NCBI RefSeq assembly: GCF_040807025.1
Contig: NC_090944.1
Span: 123,309,738 to 123,373,737 of the forward strand
DNA from: Struthio camelus
Taxonomy: Eukaryota; Chordata; Aves; Struthioniformes; Struthionidae
Direction of reading: 5' to 3'
DNA length: 64,000 nt
This document shows, piece after piece, positions 1 to 12,763 of this stretch (position 1 is its first letter; every line of letters starts with the position of its first letter). A program made the position numbers and the translations under genes. Below the pieces are notes generated by a model. The model saw only the letters and a list, made by a program, of their open reading frames with translations, was not told where the DNA came from and made no database searches.

Positions 1-3000
1 CACCATCTAGTCATTCCAAACAGTTCATGCAGGAAGTTTTAAAGTTATAATGAGAACCTTTATTTTGGCATGTATTGATATTCGAGTGTTTATTATCGTA
101 GCTATACTGTTGCATTGATTTTATAATGAATTTCTAGTTTTAAGAAAAATAATGAACCAAGATTTGAAATTCTCACATCTATAATCATCAAGTCTAAGCA
201 GTTTAAGTCTTACACTATTAGACGAGCTGACAAGGAAATACCGCGCTGCATAGCCAAGTTCAGTACTTCCACGTGCAGAGAAGTTGTATACGTTAGACCA
301 CCTGTTGTTGATTTCTAACAGCTAGAACATGTGAACACAGACTTTCTAAGTTAAGCCTGTACAAAGGCTGTTGTAACAGTGCAAACAGGACTAACGAAGA
401 AAGTGGAATGGATTTAATGGCTTTGTAAGTTATGTGCTTTGGTAAGAGTAGCCATCTAGTTGCTAGAAGTCTCTTTTTTTTCCTGGACCAATTCTTTCAG
501 TATGGTTTGATCTCCTATCATGTATTACACCACGGGGAGGCATTTGCACTAAATGCACCTTGACTCTGGTAGATCGGTAGAAGTGTGCGCCACGTGGCCT
601 GCCGGTCGCTTTGGCACATGAATTCTGTGCTGTTCCTCAGATCTGTTATCTCTTATCAGCCATAGAGACAAACCTCTACAGTCTCTCTCTCCCCCCTAAT
701 GCCAGTTGTTCTGCTAGCAGTATAATCCGTAACCCATGCTACCTTGTGCTACAGCACTCTGGCAACACACTCCCAGCCGGTGGCTGCGTTTCGGGAGCAC
801 TGCTGTAGGTGTTTGCCTTACTCGATCATCAGCTATGCCTGATTACCGAGAGGGAAGTACTGACAGAGATGTACTTTTAGGCTTTCCGTTGCTCTGTATC
901 CACAAGGCAGTTGGATCCCAAGAGGAACGTAATCAGAAAGTCAGGCAGTATCAGCGAATTCACCCTAGATAAAGCTTGTTCGTCTGTTGTATTTGAATCT
1001 TTCTAGTTTATTGCATCATACAAATGTGGAAATGCTGCAGACTCTAAATATCTGGTATACTAACCTGGCAATGTTTCAGTCATTCATTTTGCTTTCCTCC
1101 CTCTGCATTTGTTTCGTTCTTGTCGTCTATTTCCCATCACCTTCTACCCCAGTTCAGCGCAAACTTCTCCCTCATCTCCTCTTATTTCTCTCTTCCCTGT
1201 CCCCTTTCTCCATCCATCAAGCGGCCCTGTGCAGAACTACACCAGTTGCAGGGGGCGTACGGACGGGGTTGCCCAAGCAGCTCTCGCAGCAGCTCAATGC
1301 CTTGGGCTGACGAGGACCTGCAGAGAAACATGGGGCCACGGCACATAACTGGTGATTCCCTTCCTCGGTGGAGGAGCAAAACCAGGCAAGACCCCTCTGC
1401 AGTAATGTGAAGGGGATACGTTACAGAAGTCAGGAGCTTTGAGCTCTCCTCAGCTCACTCGTGCACTAATTAGCAGAGCTGCATTTGTGAGAGGAGCTGT
1501 AAGGGTCTGTGTCTCATTATATCCATTGGATTTGTAATGTTCCTCTCCTATGCAAAATCAAAACAATTCATGTGTATTATTAATGGGAGATAAACACCCA
1601 TTCCTGAAATCTGTGCAAATCAGCTAAAACCTGTCAGCAATTATGAAGGAACAAACCAACGTTGGAAGAGATTGTTCATACCCATGTGATGAGGCTGAAG
1701 TCTTTCCCCTTGACTCTCGTGACTGGAAGTAGAGTCTTGGTTTTACCTGTATTTTTTTTTCTTTCATTTTCCAAAATGTAGATGAAATTAAACAACCTCC
1801 CATGAGCATCAGCTGCACTTTCACAAAAGAAATGAAATATTCCCATGGAGAGCGAATAAATGATGGTAAAATCCTTGAGATCTGCGAGATCATTTAAACA
1901 GACGTTACCTTATATTAAACTGGGTTATAGGCAGTTACAGGCTATATCCACAGCTCTTCGGAGGAAAAATAAACCATCAGGAATCACTTCTTAATGACTG
2001 TCTCCATCTGAAGTGCAGTCACCTTTCTCTAACTCCTCTGAACACTGTCAGCAATGAGGAGCCCACGGATGACTTAGATATTCTGTTCTCTCCCCCTTCT
2101 GTCCTCGGTACTTCTACTGCCCGTGAAGTCCAAGTAGCTTATGGATAACAGCCATAACTTTATTCTCAAGCCTCCAGAACAGAAGTTTTGAGCATCCTCA
2201 TTTTACATATGCTGTATGCAATGAGAGATTCACTGCCTTGTCCATCACAATACAGGAGATCTGTGCAAGAATCAGGAATTAAGCATAGTTTTTTGAGCCC
2301 CGGACCAATGTCTTAGCAAATCTTTCTACATAGTTTTTACTTCAGTAGACAGGGGTGAAAGTCCCAACCCTACAAATCATGATGCCTACCTTGGCTTCAG
2401 TAGAAACTGAGATTATCCAACACTTTCCAGGATCAGCCAGCCCCAGTCACTGGCTTTTTGCCATACCTGGTGTGGCTGGGCAACCAGTGCTTCACACTGG
2501 TGCAAGTGGCACAGGGCTTGCTGTATCTCTGCTAGAGCATCGGGCCAGTCCAGAGCAATTAATCAGACAGATAGTTCGGTTGACTTGAGAATGCAAAGCT
2601 TGTTAAAAAGGATATCAGGGTACAGCACTGAAAACGTAAGTGTGATTAAAGGCAAATGAAAGAATTTAAAGCAGATGTTGCCAGATATGAAGCTGACAGA
2701 GACAAATCCCCCCATCATGTAGGTAACAGAATTAGGAAGTAAGCTGTGAGTTAGAAATCATTTCAGCTCAGTGGGATTTTAACAAAACATCCATTTGTCA
2801 AAGTAATCCGAAAAAGTGTAGCTCTAGATTTTGAAAGTACGAGTGAAAAGATAGCTACACTGCTCAGCATTTTCAATAGCTATCCTAAAAAATTACTTTT
2901 TTTTTTTGCTTTGTATCGAAACATTGAAAATGCTGATGAGCTACCCTTTCAGTAGTTCTTTTATGATACTGTCTCCCAACCCAAATGCATTTTAATCTAC

Positions 3001-4399
3001 ACTGCTTTGCTTTAAAAATATTACTTCAAAAGTGCATGTGAAAATTATTGCTTGGGACTGTTGATTATTTTTTGGCTGATTTCATCTACAAAATAGCAAC
3101 AATGACAGAAATATTCAGGGCCACATGTAGATAATACTCTTAAGTCCCTAGAAATATCACAATTGCTTTACTAAGAGAGTACACCCATTTATTTTCCAAA
3201 GCATTTGGAAAATTCACCAATTCAAAAATTTATTTCATCTCACAAGTGTTTTTGCTTGCTTTTCCATACAGACATTGAAGACTGGCATAGTCAGTGAATA
3301 ATATGCAACAGGAATCATGAGAGAATGCAGAGCCTCATGGTCTGGGTCAGCTTGCTGACACCTCCTGCTGAAATACACACTTCATAGGAGCTCCACATGG
3401 ACCCCCAGAGGAGAAAACGTAGCCTAATACAGCCCGAGTTAATAGCCAACACTTCCAGCTCTCCAGAACAGAGCACCTATAGGAGCCTATAATACAGACT
3501 CACTGGGCATTACAATGTGCAGGGGTCACAGCCAGCAAGGAGCCGGGGCCAGCATGGGCACGACAGTGCAGCGCCTAATATTTAGATCCCTCTAAGCCAA
3601 AGCTGGTGAGGGATCCAGGTGTCTCGGGTGGGGTTTAGGTCCAGAGACCTGACTTGAGAGCCAAGGTCTCTGCAGAGCCTTGCTCCCTCTGCCCCGGCCA
3701 GGCGCAAGCGGGGCCACATGCCCACCGCAGCACAGTGCTACCAGGAGCAGCGGCCCCTTCTCCGGGAGGGTCCTCATTGGACAGACCCAGCAGAGAGGGA
3801 CAAGGTCAGCCAGGGTGTCCGCTCATCTGGCTGGCATGTTTTAGATGTCTCTCCCCTTCGCTGCCCCTCATTTTGGTAATGCCTACGGGCCATGCCAAGA
3901 CCCCAGAGCTGGACATGGCAACATCGGCTGCTGTGATGCCCAAGCTGCCCACAGGAGCCTGACTCCCAGAGACCCGAATCACCTGCAGCTCTTGAGGATT
4001 TCCATGTGGGATGAGACACCCAAGCTGGGGCAGTTCCAGCCACCTAGCTCCGCTGCAGCTCCTGCCACCCCTTTGCCGGCCATTTAAGTTGCCGGCCAGG
4101 TAACTTTCAAAGTGCAGCCAACGTTCAGGCCCATTTGCAAGCAGCCAATGGTTTGGCTCAGGTGCCCTCAGAAGTGTTTCTGGGTGCCCTTCAAGCTCAA
4201 GTAAATAAAAGTATAATAGCTTCAACACAGGAGACTTGGGAAAGATGTTTTAAAAGCATAATTTGATTAAAGAGTTTTAAAGAAATTATCTTTGCCCTGA
4301 CAAAAAACAAGGAGAGGTGGTGCGCTGCCAAACTGCTGACATTAAGCACGAGGCTGCAGTTCATTTTTCTCCACGTTGGCTGGCTCCTCTGGGTATAAC

Positions 4400-4760
4400 A
4401 TTTCTCTTCTGAGCACAGGGAAAAGGAGACTGCAGACACGCTGAAGAAAAAGCGCGGTGGGGAAAAGGGCCAGTGCACCAGGACTGCCTGGCCAGGAGGT
4501 GAGGGCTGGCTCAGGAAATTTCGGAGGGGCATGGGAAAGGCAGAGAGGAGCAGCGAGGCTTTGAGGCGGGAAGCGGGAGGTCGGGTGCAATTCCCTCGGC
4601 TTTGCTGGGGGGAGGACACACAGCCACGTTGCCTTTGGGGCCGTTGTCAAAGCGGGCAGGGGATAAATTACCAGGAGAGAGCGGCGGGGCTGGGAGCCAG
4701 CGGGCAGCGGGGCCTGCTGGAAGGGCTTGGCCAGGAAAGAGGGGTCCCACATAGCCAGAG
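4400..4760. promoter_or_regulatory. CpG-dense block A
   Basis: A GC-rich stretch with about fourteen CpG in its densest 280 bases (counted by eye), against CpG-poor flanks. No linked exon is seen. It could be an orphan CpG island, an enhancer or the start of an unannotated transcript; the sequence does not decide. Confidence 0.35.
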
Positions 4761-5449
4761 GGGGTGTCTGCTGTGTGGTGTTGTTTTACCTGTCATCTTT
4801 TCTCTAAAATCTTTAAAAATGCCCCAAAGTGCAGCTGAGCATTACTAACATGAACCTTGTACCCTCCAGGGTCACCCCAGTGTCTTTCTAGCACCCCTTT
4901 ACTAGGCCATGTCTGCAAATTTGGCAGTCTGGCTCCCAGCCTAAGCTCTAGCCGCCGGGCAGCATCACCTTTCAGGGAGCTTTTCCCTGATTCCGTGCCT
5001 GCTTTCTCATGTGGATAGAAAGTTTGTTGTGAATATTATTAAAGTGGCTGCAAAGCGGGTGCTGAGCCTGCGAGGACAGACTCTGAGCGTACAACACGTG
5101 CCTTTTAAATGGTGCTGTATTTAATTCAAACCATACAGCTTTTCTCCACTGCAGTTAAACTGCACAGTCTGCAAAGCTGCCCTAGGGAGAGGTAAGTGAC
5201 AAGTCCCAATATGGATTTTCTTCCCCTGCTGTTCAACAAATTCAGTCATTCAAAGCCTAATATATTATTGACGAGCTGTTCAATCTGCAGAGCGAATAGA
5301 GCTGCAAGCTACTAAAAATACAGGTTAAAATAACTGATGCTCTCCGCAGAGTAGGATTGAATAAGAGTGCGAGTGTGACACCTAAATCATTTTATTTAAA
5401 GGAAAACCAGAAGCGTCAGCCCTTCCAAGCTTCGTTTTCCCCCCAATGA

Positions 5450-5790
5450 CTGTTCACAGCAAACCTGGCCCTGGGACACGGTGTTGGGCCGTCACAAGGT
5501 GACCTGCCACGCAGAAGGGCCGAGGCGGAAGCAAAGCCGGGGTCACCCCATTCCCGCTCCCCTTCCGTAGCCACAGTTGGCCTCTTCGCCCAGCAGTGAG
5601 ACGGGCCAGCAGGGGACAACCCAGCCCAGGCACGTGTGATGAGAAAATCGCCACTGCAGTTTGAGGACCTGGGGAGCTGGCAGCGGGAGCACAGCCCCAA
5701 GAGGGCCTGCTCCGGAGAACCGACGTCGCGTTAACGCAGTCGCCTGCGGCAGACGCCAAGGCTGCTTCAGGAGGGAAAGTTGTTCTAACA
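5450..5790. promoter_or_regulatory. CpG-dense block B
   Basis: About twenty CpG by eye count, densest near 5718-5757, where CGACGTCGCG occurs and resembles the core of a cAMP-response or ATF site. It lies just left of the MEF2-type cluster. The regulatory role is inferred from composition only. Confidence 0.4.
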
Positions 5791-5830
5791 ACGTGTTTTG
5801 CTTACGTTCAAAGTCACAAACTCCTGATTT

Positions 5831-5953
5831 CTATTTATAAAGTCTCAGCCGAGTGCGACCCAGCTGCTTGCTATTAACTGTACCGAAATCAGGTAGGTTA
5901 ACAGCTATGCTAGAGCGGAGCTCCACTTTGCAGAGGACAGTGTCTATTTTTAG
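5831..5953. promoter_or_regulatory. Candidate enhancer with two MEF2-type sites and an E-box
   Basis: CTATTTATAA (5831-5840) and CTATTTTTAG (5944-5953) both fit the MEF2 consensus YTA(A/T)4TAR exactly. CAGCTG, an E-box, lies between them at 5861-5866. Such a cluster beside a CpG-dense block suggests a tissue-specific enhancer, but chance occurrence in AT-rich DNA cannot be excluded. Confidence 0.3.
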
Positions 5954-7280
5954 CATTATTTCAGCCTATTTTTGCAGTGCTCATCAATCTAGGAACTGAT
6001 CACTAGCTAAGCAATTGGAAATAGGGATTAATGCTATCCTTGCTTTGCTGGGAGGGAAATGGATGTTCAGAGGTAAGAAAACATGCCTTTTTGAGAGCAT
6101 CTAATTGGTCCAGGGTTGCTAAGGAGAGATTTCAATCCGTGTGAGCAGGTGCCTTTCCAGTCTCGGCCACAGGGACCCGAGTGCCTCCGCTCCACAGAGT
6201 CAGTGAGGCAGCAGTGCTCACCCCCCGCTCCAGTGCGGCCAGGCCCTCCCTGCTCAGAGGTGCCCATGAGCAGGGCATCTCTTGCTCCGAGATGCCCATG
6301 CAGTGCGCAACGGCTTCTTGCAACCCAAGGGAAAAGATGCGTTGTTTTTAATAGGGCTTATGTTAAAATGCATGTTCGCAGACAAAGAGTACTTGCAGCC
6401 TAGCTCAGTTACTGTTGATAACCAGCATTAAAAGCTTTTTAGGGCTATTCCTTCCAACAAAGCAGTTCTAGCTCCAGGCCAAGACAAGAAGTTTGATTCA
6501 TTTCTGTTCAACCCCAGGAGCTGGGCAGTGATCCTAGGGACCAGAGCTGGACTGGCAGCTAAAACCTCCCTTGCTTCAAAGCAGCTTCGCCCCAGTACAG
6601 CAACCTTGTGCCAGAAGAGGAAGCCAAGCCAGAAAGCAGTGAAAATGGTCAGCAGAAAACAGAGACAGCACTGGGGAACCCTTCGGCTGGTGATCCCAGC
6701 TGCAATGGGGTCTCCCAGGTGCAGAGGGCGGACGAGAGCCTGGGTGGAAGAAAACTGCCTCCACAGTCCCCCACCAGCAAAATGGCTCGTCCCGGGCTGT
6801 AAATGTGGGAGACCAGCTCCTGCAGGCCTCGGGAAACAAATGCAATAGCATTTGCATGGTGCAGCAAGCACAGCTGGTCTGTCCCACTTGCACAACGCAT
6901 CTGGATGAAACACCCCAGCCCTAGGACACGAGCCGTTATTCATTTTCACACAATAAGGTGTTCAATTATGTGACTGCTACAAAATGCCGCCTCCTCTCTG
7001 ACTCTGGGAAGAGCAACACAGGACGGCCAATAGATCATCCTTACATTTTTTGGACTGGCTGCTGCGTTGTACACTTCTGGCTTACAGCTCTGAAGCAGTG
7101 AAATTCATTACATTTGAATAGGAGATACACTATGTAATCTAATTAAGATAGATGGTTTCAGGTTCTCTTTGCTGGCGTTGCCTCTGCCAGGAGCTGCTAG
7201 GAGTGATTTCTGCACATTCACAAGAGCTTTGACGTCTCAACACAATGATGACAGCACTCTCTGTTTTATAACATGAACAG

Positions 7281-7730
7281 AGTTCTTCTTAGGGCTACTA
7301 AGATGATTAAGGGACTGGAGCATCTCATATGAGGAAAGGCTGAGAGAGCTGGGACTCTTCAGCTTGGAGAAGACTGAGGAAGAATCTGATCAATGTGTAC
7401 CAGTATCTGAAGGGAGGGTGTCAAGAGGCTGGGGCCAGACTCTTCTCGGTGGTGCCCAGCGACAGCACAAGAGGCAACGGGCACAAACTGAAACACAGGA
7501 AGTTCCTTCTGAACATGAGGAAAAACGTCTTTCCTGTGAGGGTGACAGAGCACTGGAAGAGGTTGCCCAGAGAGGTTGCGGAGTCTCCTTTGCTGGAGAT
7601 ATTCAAAACCCGCCTGGGCACAATCCTGGGCAATGTGCTCTAGGTGACCCTGCTTGAGCAGGGGGGTTGGACTAGATGATCTCCAGAGGTCCCTTCCAAC
7701 CTCAACTATTCTGTGCGATTCTGTGATTCT
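7281..7730 (+). repeat. CR1 LINE, 3' end copy
   Basis: Strong resemblance to the conserved 3' part of chicken-repeat-1: GATTAAGGGACTGGAGCATC, GAGGAAAGGCTGAGAGAGCT, GCTTGGAGAAGACTGAGGA and AGGTCCCTTCCAACCTCAAC. It ends in the octamer-type tail ATTCTGTGCGATTCTGTGAT. It is 5'-truncated, as is usual for CR1. The peptide fragments visible in its frames are the C-terminal end of the CR1 reverse-transcriptase frame, disrupted. It appears moderately young. Confidence 0.95.
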
Positions 7731-8790
7731 CCTCTGGGAAGAGCTAATGAGCAAATTTTTAGACATTATCTGCAAATGTCTGGTTTGCAGATAACGAGGG
7801 TACTGCTAGGAAGAGGAAATGGATTCGAATTTGCTCATCAGAGCAGTATCTGCAGAGCTAGTGAAAACCAGTGCTTCCTGAACAAGCACATCTGCAACCA
7901 GAGGAAGGGAAGGGCGCCCAAAGGGGAAAACCCGCTCTGAGGACTCCAAAGGATTAACATCCCCTCCCTCCCTCCCTCCAAAGAAACTATGTGAGCCCTT
8001 CCAAATTTTAGTATTTCATATTGCTATGTCTCATATTCCTGTTGCCGGCAGCGGGGCTACAAGCCATTAACACCAGCATATGGCATGTAGACAAGGAAAG
8101 GAAACAAATTTCATGGCACTCGTTACCAGTACCAGGGGATGGGGATGGTGCTGATTGCCATCAAAGCCTGAACTTTGCACAAAAGCACCTGGGAAGAGCT
8201 TGGCTTTATGCTACTATCTTCGCTCACCTGCCAGTTACAGCAGGAAAGGCTGCCGGAGCGTTCAGCTGCAGCGCTTCACATGGCATCCCCCCAAGGACTT
8301 GTCCGAAGGGCCAGGAGCGGTGGCCCTGGAGAAGAGACACCCAGCACCAGCAAAGGTCATGCTCAGTGCAGGGCAGGTTGCAGTCCCAAACTGCCCTCAG
8401 CCAGGTTATCGTGCTCCAAAACCCCTCAGAAACACCCATCGCCTCTACTTAGCATGCTAACAGAGCGAACCGGGCACAGCAACCGGCGCTGGCACACACT
8501 GCGCAGTGTTGGCTTGCTCCCGCTCGAGGTTTAGCCCCACCAAGCAGCATCCTCGCAGGAGAGGATAGGCCAGCTCTGCTGTGACATCTTTGCTACCCTC
8601 AGGCCAGCCCAGGCCCTCAGGTCACCAGCTCTGGCCTCCAGCCTCTCAGGCTGCAACCACCTGCAGTTGCTCATCGGTGTTTTCACCAGCCCTCGATTCT
8701 CCTTGGGACAAGGAGGCCAGCAGATGCCACATGTCCACTTACGCAAGCAAGCCCAGGACCCCAGCAGAGAAGCAAAGAGCAGTGCATTGG

Positions 8791-8823
<33 letters not shown>

Positions 8824-11804
8824 CAGACCTGGTTAGAATAAAAACAGCAAGGAAGAGATACTTTGAACACAGCAAAAACTCCTGTTCACGTAAAACAACT
8901 TTAAGCAGCTTGGCATCTTATCTGATTTCTCTTGAAAGGGGAAATGGAAAAAGAAAGATCATAAAAAGTATACTCTGTGTGTACTGAAGCAAAGTCTTGG
9001 ATGTTTTTATTCTTTCTCAATGCACAGAATAAGCCAATGTCTGATCGTCTAACTAAGGCAGCTCTCACTACGTTGCTGGGATTCCTTAAAAATCAGTAAA
9101 ACTAAACTTTGCAGTTCTAACAGTGAAGAAGTTCATCAGCTTCTGAGGTCTTCCTTTCCTGTAAGGAAATTACACTTTTATCCACAGACACACTCTATAC
9201 TGAAGAGGGAAACATTAAACCACTGAGAACTACCAAGAGCGCAATAGCATTAGCATGGACCCACAGGTCAAATCAACAGCCAGTATAATCTCAGGAAAAA
9301 AAGCCATTTACTTCACGCAGTTACTCCAATTCACACCGGATGAGTATATAACTTACAAGAGATTACTGAGAGCTAATCCTGTGTCTTTGTTCGACAAAAA
9401 GATAAACAGCACTGCAGTTTTCTCATAACCAATGTTGCACCATAACATGTTGTGCTTAAAATCCAGCCCTTACAAGAAAAAGGGACGTTTCTGAAAGATT
9501 TTCTTTCTACAAATTAATTTCCTCCCTGAAAAGAGAAAAAAAAACAAAGCTAGTCACAATGAGGAAAAAAAGTCATTAAAATGCTACTCTAAGTGAAAAA
9601 GTACAATAGAAAAACAGGAATAACACTCCAATCTGCTACAGACAACTTAGTTCTGCTCTGTCTGATGCATTACTGAACTGAAAGGGGGCTTCACCATGAC
9701 AAAACGTGCAGATGAGACATCTGGTGCCTTCTCCCAGCAGTGGGAGCCCAGGGGCCACTGCAGGAGCTGCAGAGGACCATCTGCTCACTGCCTTTAGCAT
9801 CGATTGCGGCAGCACTCCCACCCTCAAAAGACTTAACATCTTAAAAAAGCTAACCAGCCATGCAAGTGTTTTATAATCCTCACGGTCCATAGCCTACCTG
9901 CTAAGTGTTACTTGTTTTCTGTGGACTTGGGGCCAGCGCCCAAGTTCCGTGATCACAGCTACTTTTAACCCTTTAGAGGACGCTTGTAGGAAACAGCCCA
10001 TCCCCGCAGAGGAGGAGGTATAGTCGGTCTCAAGTGACTGTTTAAGTTGAAGGAAATCAGCTGAATGAAATGCTAGTGGCCACAGGACCACAAGAAAGAG
10101 CAACCACTCGGTTCCCCAGTGCTGGATGCTGTTAGCACATGCAGCCCCCAAGGCCGTGAGGAGAAAGGAGAGCCTGTGCTACGAACCGAGGCTCCTTTGA
10201 GGGAGCCTGGGGAGAGGCAGAGAGCGCTGCCCGTGAGGGAAATGGTAAAGCCTCCCTGGGGCTCCTGCTCATGAAGGGATGCGTCTTGGCTGCAGCACCG
10301 AGAGCCAAGGCCCTGCCCTAGCTCAGAGCGGCACCAGCAGCCCCTCACCCCCCAGCCTGAGGGCATTTTTTACTGCGTCGATTACTTTGGTTTTGCAGTG
10401 CCCAAGATATCATTACAGGAACTAACGTAAAATTAAGAAATTGCCCCGGCATCTCTCATGCCTGCTGCATGAAGGCTTGGAAGAAGGCGGACTCAGGTGC
10501 TGTGGTTCCTACCTGGAGGCTGAGAAACAGACCCCCTCCCAAACCATCTCATACTATGACCTACCTGTTCAACACCTACACCGAGGGGAGACCAGCACTC
10601 CTCACGGTAACACCACAGTGCCACTAGCCAGTGTTCCTGCACTTCCCACCCCTTGGCACTCTAAGGCTGGGACTTCTGTGAAAAACTGACAGGTTGGGAA
10701 GTCTTCCTTTCAGTTTCAGCGTGGACCTACATCCATGAAAGAGGGAAGACCTCATACAGCTCATGTGCACCTCCTTGTGTTTCTACGTGTAGATCTCCAA
10801 TCATTTTCACTTTAACACACAGTTTTTTGCAGGATGCAGGGACAAAGTAGGCAGGCTTTTTTTTTTTTTTTGGTCATTTATTTTCATTAATTTGTGAGTG
10901 AATTGCCTGCATCACAGTGTCCCCGAATGATAAATGCCATAGCAAAATACAAATGCAAGAGATGATCTACTGCAAGCAGAAAGCATAACTTCACCAAAAA
11001 AAAAAAAAAAAAAAAACCTGTTACTACCCAAGATGAAAAGAGAAGCAATCAGCAGACAAGTGGAACCCTCCTGCTGTGCCTCCCTAGTTCATGGTGAAAA
11101 AAAGAGCTGAAACAGCCAGAGCATTAAAATCATTATCAGATATTGTCCTGATCATTGTGCTGATAATTTTAGGGTTCAATAGTAAAACATAAAACTTTGA
11201 TTTTGTTTTTTTTAAACTTCTTTGTAATTACATGAGAGCATAAGGAAACTACTCGCCACAAGGTTGGAACACCTTAAAACTAAGGAGAGGAAATTTAAGT
11301 CAGCAAAGACCTACAAAGACAGACATTAGGGAGTGGGACTGAAAATATCAAGGGAGTATTGCTTCCAAGGAATATTTGCAAAGATTACTTAAGATCTGTA
11401 AGACTTGTATTGTGGTAAACAAATCTTGTTATTTCTTGGGACCAGATTCTGTGACCCCAGCTCCATTTTTGATCCTTTGGACCATATTGCTTGTTCAAAG
11501 CACACATCCCTCCCCAGGCATGGAGGTACAGCACTAGGCCGAGTCCGCTGCACTTCGTGTAGCTCCCTGGGTGATGCTGCATAGGCATCGCCCTGGGAAC
11601 AAAAGGCACCAAAGCAGCTCTGGATGGAGTCAGGTCAGTGCAGCCAGGTTACTAGTTCGGACTCTCCGCTGGCGCTGCCGGAGGTGTTGAAGCAGCCGAT
11701 AGCAATCAATATCCATAGATGTTATTCCAAAGCAACATGTATGGAAACACACACTCTTTGAGGTGTCTGGATATTGAGAACAGTCAATGTGGATAGCAAT
11801 CAGT

Positions 11805-12005
11805 ACGTACTGAGAGCAAAATCAACCCGAGAGCAAAAGCTATAGATGCCTCTCAAGAACAAGAGGTATTGACACCTATCAATATAGATCCCTAGTGATA
11901 GGTTTGGAAATGGACAGGCATCAATGCCTCTCGATATTGGCTGGTGCTGACCGAAAGCAAAATCAGCCTGAGACCAAAAGTAATAGATGCATATCAAGAC
12001 GGGTA
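11805..12005. repeat. Imperfect direct duplication, offset 141 bases
   Basis: GCAAAATCA followed by a CGAGAGCAAAAG / TGAGACCAAAAG segment and TATAGATGC..TCTCAAGA / AATAGATGC..TATCAAGA occurs at 11816 and again at 11957. The copies are diverged. It could be an old tandem duplication or part of an unrecognised repeat. Confidence 0.6.
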
Positions 12006-12137
12006 AAGCAACCAAGACTGAATGACATTTTCACAAGAAAATAATTCCATTAGTTTATGATCATGTCCACTCTCTTCTTTCACCCCACCTAAAGCAGTTT
12101 TCTTTATAAAGAGTCTTCTAAATGAAGAATAACTGCA

Positions 12138-12142
12138 CAGAC
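12138..12142. repeat. Target-site duplication, left copy
   Basis: CAGAC directly before the TG of the LTR. The partner copy is at 12764-12768. The extra base A in front also matches, so a six-base reading would be possible if the terminal A of the LTR were counted as target. Confidence 0.85.
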
Positions 12143-12763
12143 TGCTATAGAAACAGTTCAACCCTAGGTTTCTGAGGAGCAGAGTCTCACATACATCTAG
12201 CAGTGAAATTAATTATTTATTTAAATGATAGTACAACATAGTAACAGCTCAAGCTGGGTGCCTCTGGAGGGGAACCCCAAACAAATAAATTCTGCGGTAA
12301 TTATACCCTTTACAGTTTTAATTCCTCACCTGCCAGTGAAGGTCTCCTCCAGTCTTGTTTTACTGAGTCAGTGGTCTCCCTCCTTCTGATAGGTCCTGGC
12401 CTACATCCCAGGCTGGTTGCCATGTCCTTGTTTCCCACAGTCCCTTATCTTCTCAAAGGTCAACCACAACCCAGGTGTATCCCATCTCATCTCCTGCATT
12501 CTACTTTGTATCCTCATTAGCTAGTTTTGTATCTTTGTTAGCTAGTTTTAATTAGTTTTGCAGTTGCATCATCAGCAATGTCACATGGTTAGCAATGTTT
12601 CTGGAGTCCATTGACAGTTCAGCCTTGAGGCCTGCAGGCTTCATCTACTTTAGCACTTACGCTAAGCAAGAGTCAGACTTATGCTAAGCTGAAGCTAAAT
12701 CAGCTACAATTTCCTTCTCTAACAGTGCTGAAACTAAATCAGTTACAATTTCCTCCTCTAACA
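12143..12763 (-). mobile_element. Endogenous retrovirus solo LTR
   Basis: A 621-base element with TG...CA ends, flanked by identical five-base copies of CAGAC (12138-12142 and 12764-12768). On the minus strand it begins TGTTAGAGGAGG, has a TATA-like GGGTATAATTACC near 12300 and an AATAAA at 12216-12221, close to the 3' end. A five-base target duplication fits the ERVL-like class. No internal retroviral genes are present, so this is the product of LTR-LTR recombination. The family name is not assigned. Confidence 0.88.

Larger units (their letters stand above)
1..7276. other. Intergenic DNA with CpG-dense blocks
   Basis: No frame here resembles a known protein, and none has plausible splice structure. 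GC content and CpG density rise from about 3.5 kb. The region includes the blocks at 4.4-4.75 and 5.45-5.79 kb and the MEF2-type cluster listed separately. In mammals the gene next to the 3' end of MSH2 is KCNK12, convergent to it, but no two-pore potassium channel pore motif is visible here. Confidence 0.6.
7731..12142. other. Intergenic DNA without recognised genes
   Basis: Holds (CCCT)n near 7962-7980, homopolymer runs of T27 (8792-8818), T near 10857 and A near 10997, and a GC-rich part at 9.6-10.4 kb. From about 10.8 kb the DNA becomes AT-rich. No frame in it resembles a known protein. Confidence 0.6.

Noticed and set aside
3806..4228. 140-codon minus-strand frame in GC-rich DNA
   Set aside because: Overlaps equally long frames on both strands, as expected where GC-rich sequence lowers stop-codon frequency. 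No family resemblance.
4197..4752. Overlapping 140- and 136-codon minus-strand frames
   Set aside because: Low-complexity Ser/Pro/Leu composition from the CpG-dense block. No domain, and frames conflict with each other.
6428..6949. 173-codon minus-strand frame
   Set aside because: Competing frames of over 80 codons exist on both strands, with no motif, splice context or homolog I recognise. Stop-poor GC-rich DNA explains it.
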